From the NCBI GenBank assembly GCA_900554325.1, contig USHA01000003.1, positions 1-59,733 of the forward strand: a stretch of 59,733 nt of DNA, read 5' to 3'. Source of the DNA: an uncultured Collinsella sp. (GTDB lineage: Bacteria; Actinomycetota; Coriobacteriia; Coriobacteriales; Coriobacteriaceae). The first letter of the stretch is position 1. Every line of letters starts with the position of its first letter. A program made the translations under genes and the position numbers. Shown here one piece after another: positions 16,967 to 25,774 of this stretch. The notes below the pieces were generated by a model. The model made no database searches. It worked only from the letters and a program-made list of their open reading frames with translations, and was not told where the DNA came from.

Positions 16967-18367
16967 CTAATCAACCACGTGGGTCGTGGCGACCTGTTTG
17001 AGCCAGGCCGCCGACTTCTTAAGGCGGCGCTTGTAGCCGTCCATGAGATCGACCTCGACAAAGCCGTAACGATTCTTAAAGGCATTGGCCCAAGACCAGT
17101 TATCGATGACGGCCCAGTAGTGATAGCCCCGGCACTTGGCGCCCTCGGCGATTGCCTTGGCAACCCACTCCAGGTGCTGACGTACAAAGTCGACGCGGTA
17201 GTCATCCTGGATGGTTCCTTCGGCGTCACGGTTCTTGTATTCGTCCATGATGCCGATGCCGTTCTCGGAAACGAACCACTCAAGATCGGGGTAGTTCTTA
17301 GCGCAGTCCATGCCAAAGTCGTAGAGGCCCTGCGGGTAGATCTCCCAGCCGCGGCTCTCGTTCATAACGGCGTCGGGCCATACGTACTCGTCGGCAAAGT
17401 GCGGCAGGCCGTACTGGTCGACCTTGCTCGCCGGCGCCTGAACACGCGTGGGGTGGTAGTAGTTGCAGCCGAGCCAGTCGACAACACCCTGCTTGAGGAT
17501 CTCTTGGTCGCCGGCGCGGAACGGGAGCTTAACGCCGCCCTCGGCCAGGCTGTCGAGCACGTCGGCAGGAAGCTCGCCCTTGGTGATGAGGTCGAGCCAC
17601 CAGCGGTTGTTGATGCCGCTGGTCATGCGCACGGCCTCGAGGTCCGCCTCGCTGGGGTTCTCCTTGGTGTAGACCGGGGTAAAGCAGTTGATCATGCCGA
17701 TCTTGGCATCGGCGCGAATAGCGCCCTCGTCATAGGCGCGACGATAGTTGGCCACGGCCAGCGCGTGCGCCAGCGAGATGTGATACTGCACGGTGCGGGC
17801 GCGGTTGAAGTCGTGGAGCTGCGGGAACCACACGCCCTCCTGATAGCGCTGCTCGGGCTCGACGATGGGCTCGTTAAAGGTGAACCAGTACTTAATCTCC
17901 TGGCCAAACTCGTGGAAGGCGACGTCGGCGTAATGTGCGTAAGCCTCGACAACCTCACGGCTCTCCCAGCCGCCACGGTTAAAGAGGTAGGTGGGCATGT
18001 CAAAGTGGTACAAGTTGACAAACGGCTCCAAGCCGGCTTCGCGAGAGGCGCGGAACAACTCGTGATACCACGCGGCACCTTCCTCGTTGAGGTTGCCGTC
18101 GGCATCGAGCAGACGGCTCCACTGGATGGAAGTGCGATAGGTATCCAGACCCAAGTCCTTCAAAATGCGAAGGTCTTCCTGGTACTTGGCCATAAAGTCA
18201 TTGCCGGCGTAAGAGCCAACACGGTTGTAGAACGAACCCAGATCCTGGATGGACCAGGTGTCCCACAGGTTCTCGAGCTTGCCGCCCTGGTTCCACTGAC
18301 CCTCAGTCTGCGGGCCGGACATAGCAGCGCCAAAGAAGAAGTCGTTGGGCAGCTGATACTGTGCCAT
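16967..18367 (-). CDS. GH1 6-phospho-beta-glucosidase
   Basis: Probably splits the phosphorylated disaccharide delivered by the adjacent PTS into glucose 6-phosphate and an aglycone or glucose. The 466-residue GH1 barrel shows the acid/base Glu166 in TFNEP and the nucleophile Glu368 in VSENG. The ATG at 18367 has GAGGA five bases upstream; an in-frame TTG one codon earlier is less likely. The phospho-specificity is inferred from the PTS neighbours, not from a read motif. Its 5' leader of about 160 bases includes palindrome B2. Confidence 0.88.
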   Translation of the reverse strand: MAQYQLPNDFFFGAAMSGPQTEGQWNQGGKLENLWDTWSIQDLGSFYNRVGSYAGNDFMAKYQEDLRILKDLGLDTYRTSIQWSRLLDADGNLNEEGAAWYHELFRASREAGLEPFVNLYHFDMPTYLFNRGGWESREVVEAYAHYADVAFHEFGQEIKYWFTFNEPIVEPEQRYQEGVWFPQLHDFNRARTVQYHISLAHALAVANYRRAYDEGAIRADAKIGMINCFTPVYTKENPSEADLEAVRMTSGINNRWWLDLITKGELPADVLDSLAEGGVKLPFRAGDQEILKQGVVDWLGCNYYHPTRVQAPASKVDQYGLPHFADEYVWPDAVMNESRGWEIYPQGLYDFGMDCAKNYPDLEWFVSENGIGIMDEYKNRDAEGTIQDDYRVDFVRQHLEWVAKAIAEGAKCRGYHYWAVIDNWSWANAFKNRYGFVEVDLMDGYKRRLKKSAAWLKQVATTHVVD

Positions 18368-18404
18368 CAAAGTCCTCGCTTTCGTGTTCTAGAGCTTCCG
18401 GTTG

Positions 18405-18489
18405 GAGACGGGTTTGCTTTGGCAGGTTATCCGGCGCGGGCGCGCACCGGCCATACCGATATCCAACCCGCCAAAACAAAACCGTCCCC
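18405..18489. repeat. Dispersed palindrome, family B copy 2
   Basis: Left arm GGGTTTGCTTTGGCAGGTTA and right arm AACCCGCCAAAACAAAACCG can pair with a few mismatches around a 29-base GC-rich loop. The right end carries the GTCCCC core. It lies inside the predicted 5' leader of the GH1 gene. Confidence 0.7.
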
Positions 18490-18534
18490 AAACGGTCGAT
18501 CCTGTTGTGCGGAAGGATTCCGTTCGTTGCTTAA

Positions 18535-18563
18535 ACTATAGCGCTCTAATTTTAAAAGTAAAG
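18535..18563 (-). promoter_or_regulatory. Predicted promoter of the GH1-PTS unit
   Basis: On the minus strand a -35-like TTTACT and a -10 TATAGT are separated by 17 bases. AAAAGTAA, a candidate operator site repeated nearby, overlaps the -35. Confidence 0.5.
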
Positions 18564-18620
18564 CGTCTTTTTCTTTTTTCTTTCTCGAACTTCTTAGATA
18601 AAAGTAATATGGATGCCCTG

Positions 18621-18649
18621 TTGAGGGTTATACTTACTTTTTGTATTCA
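18621..18649 (+). promoter_or_regulatory. Predicted promoter of the gntR gene
   Basis: TTGAGG and TATTCA are separated by 17 bases; the start codon lies about 16 bases past the expected transcription start. An inverted copy of AAAAGTAA lies between the two boxes. Confidence 0.5.
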
Positions 18650-18671
18650 TATATGTCGGAAAGGAGGTTCC

Positions 18672-19391
18672 TTGATTCCCAAATACGAGGCAATAGCTGC
18701 AGATATTCGTCGAAGTATCGAGGACGGTGCTCTTAAACCGGGCGACAAGCTTCCCACCGTCGTTGAGTTCTGCGAGCTCTATAGCGTTTCCAAAATCACC
18801 GTCAAACGAGCTATCGAGCAAATCACCGAGGAAGGTCTTATTACCAGCCGTCGTGGATCGGGTACCTACGTTAAGGACACGGCGGGACTTCCCGGCCAGG
18901 CGTTTTTCCAGGGCAAAAACGACCGTGCCCAGGGTTTTTCGTATGAGCACCGCGGGGAGAAGGTGACCTCGGTGGTCTACGATTTCTCGATTGTTAATCC
19001 ACCAGCGGACATCGCAGCCCAGCTGGGAATTGCCGAGGATGACTTTGCCTATCACATCGTGCGCGTGCGTCAGGCCGATGAGAAGCCCATCGTTATCGAG
19101 TACACCTACATGCCCCTCGAGCTGATTCCGGGCCTTAAAAAGAAGGACCTGTACGGATCGGTCTACCGCTTTGTCCGCGAGCAATGTGGGCTGAAGATTT
19201 CGAGCTTCCACCGTACCATTCGCGCCGTGGCAGCAACCAAGGAAGAAGCTGAGCGCCTGGACACCAAACCTGGCTCTCCCCTGCTCGAGCTCAAGCAGAT
19301 TGGCTTTTTGGACAGCGGCGCCGCCTTTGAGTATTCGGTCTCGCGCAACGTTGGCGACCGCTTTGAGTTGCACAACGTAACATTGGCATAG
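18672..19391 (+). CDS. GntR-family regulator with UTRA domain
   Basis: Likely repressor of the divergent GH1-PTS genes, released by a phosphosugar bound in the UTRA domain. The 239-residue protein has a winged HTH at about 1-68 (KLPTVVEFCELYSVSKITVK) and a UTRA fold at about 95-236. The start is TTG: AAAGGAGG lies four bases before it and no in-frame ATG is near. Three AAAAGTAA sites in the shared upstream region are candidate operators. Most similar in layout to the YvoA/BglR/TreR class. Confidence 0.87.
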   Translation: MIPKYEAIAADIRRSIEDGALKPGDKLPTVVEFCELYSVSKITVKRAIEQITEEGLITSRRGSGTYVKDTAGLPGQAFFQGKNDRAQGFSYEHRGEKVTSVVYDFSIVNPPADIAAQLGIAEDDFAYHIVRVRQADEKPIVIEYTYMPLELIPGLKKKDLYGSVYRFVREQCGLKISSFHRTIRAVAATKEEAERLDTKPGSPLLELKQIGFLDSGAAFEYSVSRNVGDRFELHNVTLA

Positions 19392-19465
19392 GTTTTTGTA
19401 GTCATACAGGCGCTCGTTTTGAACAGTTTTACGCGGCGCCCACGCAGCACAATGGGGGTATGAAC

Positions 19466-20398
19466 ATGTCCGATTTGATTAAACTGACGCCGATCTTTCA
19501 CGAGAAGATCTGGGGCGGCCGTCAACTCGAAACCGTATTTGGCTACGACATTCCCGAGGGTCCCATCGGCGAGTGCTGGGCCATCTCGGCCCATCCCAAC
19601 GGCGACTGCCAGATTGCGGAGGGCCCGTATGCCGGCCACACGCTGTCGTGGCTGTGGGCCGAGCATCGCGAGCTCTTTGGCAACTGCGAGGGCAAGGAGT
19701 TCCCGCTACTCGTTAAGATTCTGGACGCCAAGGACGACCTTTCGATCCAGATTCACCCCAACGACGAGTACGCCGCCGAGCACGAGAACGGCAGCCTGGG
19801 CAAAACCGAGTGCTGGTATGTGCTGGACTGCGAGCCCGGCTCCACGATTATCGTCGGCCAGCGCGCGCATGACCGCGCCGAGGCCGCACAGATGATCGAG
19901 GATGGCCGCTGGGACGACATGCTCAATGTGCTGCCAATCCACAAGGGCGACTTTTTCCAGATCGACTCCGGCACCGTTCACGCCATCAAGACCGGCACGC
20001 TGATTCTGGAGACGCAGCAGTCGAGCGACGTGACATATCGCCTGTACGACTACGACCGCCCCGGCACCGACGGTAAGCTGCGCCCGCTGCACATTGAGCA
20101 GAGCCTGGACTGCATTAACTTTAACGCGCAGGCCCCGACCGACGGCACCGTGACCGCACCCGAGGTCGACGGTGTGACCGAGCTCGAGTCCAACCCCTGC
20201 TACACCGTCGATCGCGTGCGCGTGGACGGCAGCAAGACCTTGGACCAGCGCTGGCCCTTCATGTGCCTGTCGGTCATCGATGGCGAAGGCACCGTCTGCG
20301 GCGACTCCGTCCACAAGGGCAGTCACCTACTGGCGCCGTCCACCGTGAACAAGATTGAACTCGAGGGCACCATGGAGCTGATCATCAGCCATCTGTAA
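19466..20398 (+). CDS. manA: Mannose-6-phosphate isomerase, class I
   Basis: Interconverts mannose 6-phosphate and fructose 6-phosphate. The 310-residue protein has the short form typical of Firmicutes-like enzymes. Zinc ligands are seen in SIQIHPND (Gln, His) and GTVHAI (His), with the substrate segment WGGRQL near the N-terminus. Two ATGs compete; the second, at 19466, is seven bases past GGGGG and is preferred over the one at 19460. It follows gntR in the same direction after a 74-base gap and may share its transcript. Confidence 0.93.
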   Translation: MSDLIKLTPIFHEKIWGGRQLETVFGYDIPEGPIGECWAISAHPNGDCQIAEGPYAGHTLSWLWAEHRELFGNCEGKEFPLLVKILDAKDDLSIQIHPNDEYAAEHENGSLGKTECWYVLDCEPGSTIIVGQRAHDRAEAAQMIEDGRWDDMLNVLPIHKGDFFQIDSGTVHAIKTGTLILETQQSSDVTYRLYDYDRPGTDGKLRPLHIEQSLDCINFNAQAPTDGTVTAPEVDGVTELESNPCYTVDRVRVDGSKTLDQRWPFMCLSVIDGEGTVCGDSVHKGSHLLAPSTVNKIELEGTMELIISHL

Positions 20399-20424
20399 GC
20401 CGCAGAAACAACCCAAAACGCAAC

Positions 20425-20460
20425 AAGGGGCTCCCCCGTTCTTCAACGGAGGAGTCCCTT
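20425..20460 (+). terminator. Hairpin terminator after manA
   Basis: AAGGGGCTCCCCCGTT pairs with AACGGAGGAGTCCCTT around CTTC. The T-run is weak, so termination may be partial. Confidence 0.6.
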
Positions 20461-20566
20461 GCCATATCTATTTATCAGCCCACCCGGCTCTCCAGACCAA
20501 AAAGCGAACGAGCAGAGCGATGTTCGCGAGCTGCATGCCGTAACGCCACAAGGAAGAGGGCGCGAC

Positions 20567-20663
20567 GGGGGCTTTGGTCGATCGCGAGTTCCGCACGAGC
20601 CGGAGAGCACTTAATGTGCTCTCCGTGCGAGCAGGACTGTCCGAGCAGGCGACCAAAGCCCCC
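20567..20663. repeat. Nested-hairpin element E1
   Basis: A perfect outer stem GGGGGCTTTGGTCG (20567-20580 with 20650-20663) encloses an inner perfect stem GGAGAGCAC-TTAAT-GTGCTCTCC. It lies just 3' of pcrA. The architecture, a long outer stem with a central stem and a short A/T loop, matches the elements at 28.5 and 48.2 kb. Confidence 0.6.
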
Positions 20664-20686
20664 GGCGTGCCCGGTCAACCTCGCAG

Positions 20687-23590
20687 TTAGGCATTCAGCT
20701 TAACGATCGGCGCAAAGCCCTTCATCAGCTTTTTGGTCTGGCCGGTCTTCTCGAATTGGACCTCGATCATGTCTCCGACGACCGAGATCACGGTGCCCGT
20801 GCCAAAGGTCTTGTGGCTCACGGTGTCGCCCGCCGCAAAGTCCTGCGATGCGCTCGCGCGGTCGACCTTGCGCTCCACCGTCGGTGACACCTTGGACGAC
20901 GGCTTTTTGGCGCGCGGCGCCCCCGAGCCAAAGGTCGAGGCGACGCGGCCGGCATCGGGCGAAACGCCGCGATGGCGCTCAGTTCCGTAGCTGCTGCCGC
21001 CAAAGAAGTCGTCGAAGCTCGAACCGCCGCGCGAGCCGGAACCGCCGGTCGAGCGCGTGCGCGAGCCAAACACCTTGCCACCATACATGTCCGAGCCCAT
21101 GCCCGAGCCAAAGGTACCGTGACGGTCGCCGCGCTTCTCCCAGCCCGTGCCCTCAAAGCCGGCAGAGCCAATACCGCTAAACTCGATATCCTCAAACGGA
21201 ATCTCGTTGAGGAAGCGCGAGCGCGGGTTGGCCGAGGTCGAGCCGTAGGTACGGCGCGTTGCCGCATATGTTAGGAACAGGCGCTTGCGGGCGCGCGTGA
21301 TGGCGACGTAGGCCAAGCGGCGCTCTTCCTCGAGCTTGCCCGGATCATCGCTACCACCAAAGTCGTGCACGTGCGGGAAGATGCCCTCCTCCATGCCGGC
21401 AACGAAGACCGCAGGGAACTCCAGGCCCTTGGCGGAGTGGATAGTCATCATGGTAATGGCATGCGTCTCGCCGGCAAGAGAATCCAGGTCGGAACGCAGG
21501 GCCAGCCACTCCATGAGGGCGGGCAGCGCCTTGCAGGTAAGCGGGCCATAGGTGCGCTCAATCTCGTCGGCATGCACGGCACCCGCGGGCAGCTCCGTCG
21601 GCGCGGCATAGGCATTGCCCGCGATGGCGGCAGCCAGAGCATCCTGCGGAGAGAGCGCCGGAGCCACCAGACTGTCGAGCGGATTGGAGCCAGCGGCGTC
21701 ACGGGCGCCGACCAATGCCTCAAACGAAGACGCAGGCGCAGACGGTCCTGGCTCCGGTGCGGGCGCGCTCACCACGACGGGCTCGGGCTCAGCGCCAGCA
21801 GGCACGTCGGCAACACCGGCTGCGCGCAGCTCTTCTAGGCTCTCGAGCGTACCCTCGATATCCTCGTGCGTCTCCTCAAATTCGGCGGCGACGCCCAGGA
21901 ATTCCTGGATGTTCTCGGCGCGGCTCTCGGACTCCATGGTGCCCTCGGCGCGGAAAGCCTGCAGCAGGCCCGTCTTATCGACAATCATCTCGACAACGTC
22001 CTTGAGCTCGCCGTCCATGCGGCGACCCTCGCGCACCAGCAACACAAAGCTCGACAGGCCATTGCGCACCTTGGCGCTAAACATGCCGGTTTCGGCGCAC
22101 GCGATCTCGCAAGCCTGGAAGAACGAGCAACGGTTGTCGCGCGCCAGCTGCTCAATCTTTTGGATCGAGGTGGAGCCGATGCCGCGGCGCGGCGTGTTGA
22201 TGACGCGCTTGACGCTCATCTCGTCTGCCGGGTTCACGATCATCTTGAGGTAGGCCATGACGTCGCGGATCTCGGCACGGTCGAAGAATCGCGTGCCGCC
22301 CACAATCTTGTAGGGCACGCCCGCGCGCAGGAACATATCTTCGAGAATACGCGACTGGGCGTTGGTGCGGTAGAACACGGCGATATCGTCGTAACTCGTG
22401 CCCTTGGAGTGCAGCTTTTCGATCTCGCCGGCAATCCAGCGGCCCTCGTCGCGCTCATCGCTTGCCTGGAAGGCCTGGATCTTCTCGCCGTCGCCCTCGG
22501 CCGTAAACAGGCGCTTGTCCTTGCGCTGCGAGTTGTGGCGCACCACGGCATTGGCGGCGCTCAGGATGTGACCCGTAGAGCGGTAGTTCTGCTCCAGCTT
22601 GACGGTCTTGCAGTTTTTAAAGTCCTTCTCAAAGTCCAGGATGTTGGTGATGTCGGCGCCACGCCAGCTGTAAATGGACTGGTCATCGTCGCCCACGACC
22701 ATGAGGTTTTGGTACTTGGCGGCCAGCAGGTTGGCGATCTCGTACTGGACGTGGTTGGTGTCCTGATACTCGTCGACGCTAATGTAGCGGAAACGCTCTT
22801 GGTACTTGTCGAGCACCTCGGGGCGGGTGCGCAGCAGCTCGAGCGTGCGCACGAGCAGGTCGTCGAAGTCCATCGCGTTGGCGGCGCGCAGGCGGCGTTC
22901 CAGCTCCAGGTAGACCTGCGCGGCCTTTTTGTCGTTGGGGCTGTCGGCGGATTTGAGCATGTCCTCGGGGCCGATCATGGCGTTTTTGGCCGAACTGATC
23001 TTGCTGCGGATCATATTGATGGGGAATTGCTTTTGCTCGATACCGAGCGCCTGCATAATATCGCGCACCATGCGCTTGGAATCGTCGTCATCGTAGATGG
23101 TGAACTGACCGGTGTAGCCCAGCAGGTCAGCGTCCTCGCGCAGCATGCGCACGCACATAGCATGGAAGGTGCACACCCACATGCCGCGGGTGCCGCTGGG
23201 GATGAGTGCCGCCAGACGCTCGCGCATCTCAGCCGCGGCCTTGTTGGTAAACGTGATGGCAAGGATCTGCCAGGGCTTAACGCCCAGGTCGCCGAGCATA
23301 TGTGCGATGCGAAAGGTCAAGACGCGGGTCTTGCCCGAGCCGGCGCCGGCAAGGACCAGCAACGGACCCTCGGTGGTCAGGACGGCCTCGCGCTGGGCGG
23401 GATTAAGGCTGTCGATGTCGACGAGCGGCTTGGTGGGCTTGGGTGCCGGCGCGGGAGCGTCGTAGATGTCGAGCGGAACGAGCTCGGGCTCCGGCGCAGC
23501 GGGGGCGGTGTATGCATCGAGCGGCACGGGTTCCGGCGCGGGCGGCACGGGTACCGCGGCGTTCTTTTCCCAGGGCAAGGGCTGGGTCAT
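20687..23590 (-). CDS. pcrA: ATP-dependent DNA helicase PcrA/UvrD
   Basis: 3'-5' SF1A helicase for repair and replication-fork upkeep. The 967-residue protein is about 230 longer than usual. It has an N-terminal Pro/Ala-rich stretch with a twice-repeated VPLDxY motif, Walker A AGAGSGKT at about 81-88, DEYQDT (motif II), QNYRS, MTIHSAKGLEFP and VAITRARKRL. A low-complexity insert lies between about 590 and 690. The C-terminal 45 residues (AGDTVSHKTFGTGTV) form the Tudor-like domain that binds RNA polymerase. ATG with GAGGAG upstream is preferred over a longer frame. Confidence 0.93.
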   Translation of the reverse strand: MTQPLPWEKNAAVPVPPAPEPVPLDAYTAPAAPEPELVPLDIYDAPAPAPKPTKPLVDIDSLNPAQREAVLTTEGPLLVLAGAGSGKTRVLTFRIAHMLGDLGVKPWQILAITFTNKAAAEMRERLAALIPSGTRGMWVCTFHAMCVRMLREDADLLGYTGQFTIYDDDDSKRMVRDIMQALGIEQKQFPINMIRSKISSAKNAMIGPEDMLKSADSPNDKKAAQVYLELERRLRAANAMDFDDLLVRTLELLRTRPEVLDKYQERFRYISVDEYQDTNHVQYEIANLLAAKYQNLMVVGDDDQSIYSWRGADITNILDFEKDFKNCKTVKLEQNYRSTGHILSAANAVVRHNSQRKDKRLFTAEGDGEKIQAFQASDERDEGRWIAGEIEKLHSKGTSYDDIAVFYRTNAQSRILEDMFLRAGVPYKIVGGTRFFDRAEIRDVMAYLKMIVNPADEMSVKRVINTPRRGIGSTSIQKIEQLARDNRCSFFQACEIACAETGMFSAKVRNGLSSFVLLVREGRRMDGELKDVVEMIVDKTGLLQAFRAEGTMESESRAENIQEFLGVAAEFEETHEDIEGTLESLEELRAAGVADVPAGAEPEPVVVSAPAPEPGPSAPASSFEALVGARDAAGSNPLDSLVAPALSPQDALAAAIAGNAYAAPTELPAGAVHADEIERTYGPLTCKALPALMEWLALRSDLDSLAGETHAITMMTIHSAKGLEFPAVFVAGMEEGIFPHVHDFGGSDDPGKLEEERRLAYVAITRARKRLFLTYAATRRTYGSTSANPRSRFLNEIPFEDIEFSGIGSAGFEGTGWEKRGDRHGTFGSGMGSDMYGGKVFGSRTRSTGGSGSRGGSSFDDFFGGSSYGTERHRGVSPDAGRVASTFGSGAPRAKKPSSKVSPTVERKVDRASASQDFAAGDTVSHKTFGTGTVISVVGDMIEVQFEKTGQTKKLMKGFAPIVKLNA

Positions 23591-23739
23591 GGGCGACTCC
23601 TCATCTGACGGACGGCGCGCCTGCGGGCGGCGCCATAGTTTGAGCCGTACCAGTATACCGAGCCGCGCGGACACCGACGCAAATCACACCACGACTCCGT
23701 GCGTCACCGTCAGGCCCGCCCCAGCGGATTTGGCGCAAT

Positions 23740-23762
23740 GGGGTCAGGTTACTTTGCACCAA
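23740..23762. repeat. Dispersed repeat, family C copy 2
   Basis: Exact 23-base inverted match to 13469-13491, containing GGGGTCAGGTTACTTTGCAC. It lies in the 333-base gap between pcrA and uppP; the rest of this gap holds the nested hairpin E4 and no gene. Confidence 0.75.
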
Positions 23763-23810
23763 TCTATTGACAATCACGAAACCACCGATGTCATGGCAGC
23801 AGCAGCGAGC

Positions 23811-23908
23811 GGCGGTCAGGGCGAACAAATTGGCATGAAAAGGGGGCGGCATAGACCTTTTGGTCATGCCACCCCCTTTGAATGACAAGTTGTCGCCCTG
23901 ACCGCCGC
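23811..23908. repeat. Nested-hairpin element E4 enclosing a terminator
   Basis: Outer arms GGCGGTCAGGGCGAACAA and TTGTCGCCCTGACCGCC pair with one bulge. They enclose the stem-loop that serves as terminator for uppP (GGGGGCGGCAT against ATGCCACCCCC). The whole thing looks like a terminator wrapped in a second, longer stem. Confidence 0.6.
23838..23880 (-). terminator. Terminator of uppP
   Basis: On the minus strand AAAGGGGGTGGCAT pairs with ATGCCGCCCCCTTT, and TTTT follows. It is about 45 bases past the uppP stop, inside element E4. Confidence 0.75.
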
Positions 23909-23923
23909 GCAGCGTCGACTAAG

Positions 23924-24904
23924 TTAGAGGCCGAGCATCGGCTCCAGGACGAAGAAGTACGCAAGCACCACGATGCCCAGAATGATGCGGTAGACGCCGA
24001 AGCACTTGAAGTCGTGACGGCGGACGAAGCCAATGAGCCACTTAATGGCGATGAGCGAAACCACAAAGGCCACAACGCAGCCCACGCCCAGGATGGCGAT
24101 CTCGTTGGCGCCAAAGGTACCGCCCTTGATGAAGTACTTGACCAGCTTGAGCGCACTCGCGCCAAACATGACGGGAATGGCAAGGAAGAACGTAAACTTG
24201 GACGCCACCGAACGCGTGCAGCCCAAAAGCAGGCCGCCGATGATGGTGGAACCGGAGCGCGACGTGCCCGGAATCAGCGAGAGCACCTGAAAGCATCCGA
24301 TGCCCAGTGCGGTCTTCCAACTTAGGTCCTCGAGCGTAGTGATGGAACCAAAGTCCAGATCCTCGTCATCGTCATCGTCCTCGGCAACATCTGCCGCGGG
24401 CGCCGCAAAGTGTGCACCGGCGGGACGTCCACCCGACACCACAGCACGCGAACCAAACGAACCGGCAACGGCCATTTCCTCGCGCTTACTCGCGCGCCAG
24501 TTCTCGATCACGATAAACAGCACGCCGTACACAATGAGCGCCAGCGCCACGACGGGAGCATTGTAGAAATGCTCCTCCATCCAGTCGTTGAGCGGCAGGC
24601 CGATCGCCGCGGCGGGAATACAGCCGAGAACGATCTTGCCCCACAGCACCCAGGTGTCGCGACGGCCCTCCTTGCCCTTGCTGGGCGAGAACGGATTGAG
24701 CTCATGGAAGAACAGCACACAGACGGCCAGAATGGCGCCGAGCTGGATCACGACCAGGAACATATTCCAGAACGTCTCGCTCACGTTCATCTTGACGAAC
24801 TCGTCCACCAAGATCATGTGACCGGTCGACGAAACAGGCAGCCATTCGGTGATGCCCTCGACCAGGCCCATGAAAGCAGATTTTAGAAGCTCGATAATAT
24901 CCAA
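23924..24904 (-). CDS. uppP: Undecaprenyl-diphosphatase UppP with cytosolic-like insert
   Basis: Membrane phosphatase that recycles the undecaprenyl carrier for peptidoglycan; its overproduction gives bacitracin resistance. Both signatures are present, GITEWLPVSSTGH at 17-29 and PGTSRSGST at 212-220. With the TTG start at 24904 (GAGGGGG five bases upstream) it is 326 residues, some 50-60 more than usual. The surplus is a hydrophilic insert at about 138-195, ending in an acidic run EDDDDDEDLD. It is transcribed alone, near a BceS-like kinase. Confidence 0.9.
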   Translation of the reverse strand: MDIIELLKSAFMGLVEGITEWLPVSSTGHMILVDEFVKMNVSETFWNMFLVVIQLGAILAVCVLFFHELNPFSPSKGKEGRRDTWVLWGKIVLGCIPAAAIGLPLNDWMEEHFYNAPVVALALIVYGVLFIVIENWRASKREEMAVAGSFGSRAVVSGGRPAGAHFAAPAADVAEDDDDDEDLDFGSITTLEDLSWKTALGIGCFQVLSLIPGTSRSGSTIIGGLLLGCTRSVASKFTFFLAIPVMFGASALKLVKYFIKGGTFGANEIAILGVGCVVAFVVSLIAIKWLIGFVRRHDFKCFGVYRIILGIVVLAYFFVLEPMLGL

Positions 24905-25152
24905 AGGGACCCCCTCGTTAGACACCCGCCGATATTGTTCTGCGGACGGTGCGGGCGATGTCCCATTATCAACCGTTGGCGGCGCGCCTGCGCCTACCCT
25001 TACCAAAAAACTCGCCCGTTCACAGAATTGCGAGCGGTCAAACCCAAATCCTTGGGTATAACTGCAACAAGATAAAGTGTCCGGCGGCCAACGCGCCCGC
25101 GCCCGCCCGATGCACGAGCCCCGCGCCCGTGCGATAGACCAAGGAGGAAACC

Positions 25153-25590
25153 ATGAACGAGGGCTACACCAAGGTATTTGTTTCACTCGACGGTACTGAG
25201 CAGCAGGATTTTGTGCTCGCACGCGCCATCAAGGTCGCCGCGAACAACGGCGCCAAGCTAATCATCGGCCACGTTATCGATTCCACGGCGCTCGAGAGCG
25301 CCGGTTCCTATCCGGTCGATCTGGTCAACGGCCTAGAGGAGGCATTTAAGAACTCCATCGCCAAGCAGCTCGAAGAGGCCAAGGCCAATCCCGATATTCC
25401 CGAGGTCGAGGTCATGATTCGCGCCGGCCGCATTCGCGAGACGCTCAAGGACGAGATGCTCGACGTGGTTAAGCCCGACCTGGTGCTCTGCGGCGCCCGC
25501 GGTCTGTCCTCGATTAAGTACGCGCTCCTGGGTTCGATTTCGACGTTCCTGCTGCGCAATACGGACTGCGACATTTTGGTCGTGAAGTAG
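25153..25590 (+). CDS. Universal stress protein (UspA family)
   Basis: A 145-residue single Usp domain, cytoplasmic. It begins with the beta-strand TKVFVSLDG and near the C-terminus has the ATP-binding pattern GARGLSSIKYALLGS, so it belongs to the nucleotide-binding branch. AAGGAGG upstream of ATG is strong. It stands alone between uppP and a two-component system; the region 5' of it is shared with uppP. Its precise role cannot be read from sequence. Confidence 0.9.
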   Translation: MNEGYTKVFVSLDGTEQQDFVLARAIKVAANNGAKLIIGHVIDSTALESAGSYPVDLVNGLEEAFKNSIAKQLEEAKANPDIPEVEVMIRAGRIRETLKDEMLDVVKPDLVLCGARGLSSIKYALLGSISTFLLRNTDCDILVVK

Positions 25591-25603
25591 GTTCCTTCCC
25601 GCC

Positions 25604-25694
25604 GGCGCAAGGCCTGCGGGGTTATCACGCCGACGTCCTCGCCGCTTCGCGGCTGCGGGATGTCGGCTTAGATAACCCCTCCCGGCCTTGCGCC
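25604..25694. repeat. Nested-hairpin element E5
   Basis: Outer arms GGCGCAAGGCC/GGCCTTGCGCC, then GGGGTTATC/GATAACCCC, then GCCGAC/GTCGGC, with a small inner hairpin GCCGC-TTC-GCGGC. Four concentric helices in 91 bases, between the convergent usp and kinase genes. No T-run follows. Confidence 0.6.
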
Positions 25695-25774
25695 TTCGTC
25701 ACCGTACTTCAGCGAGTTGGCTGATAAAAGATGGGGCGGCACGTTTTTGTTTGGGCGGACGTCTGCCGCGTGCG

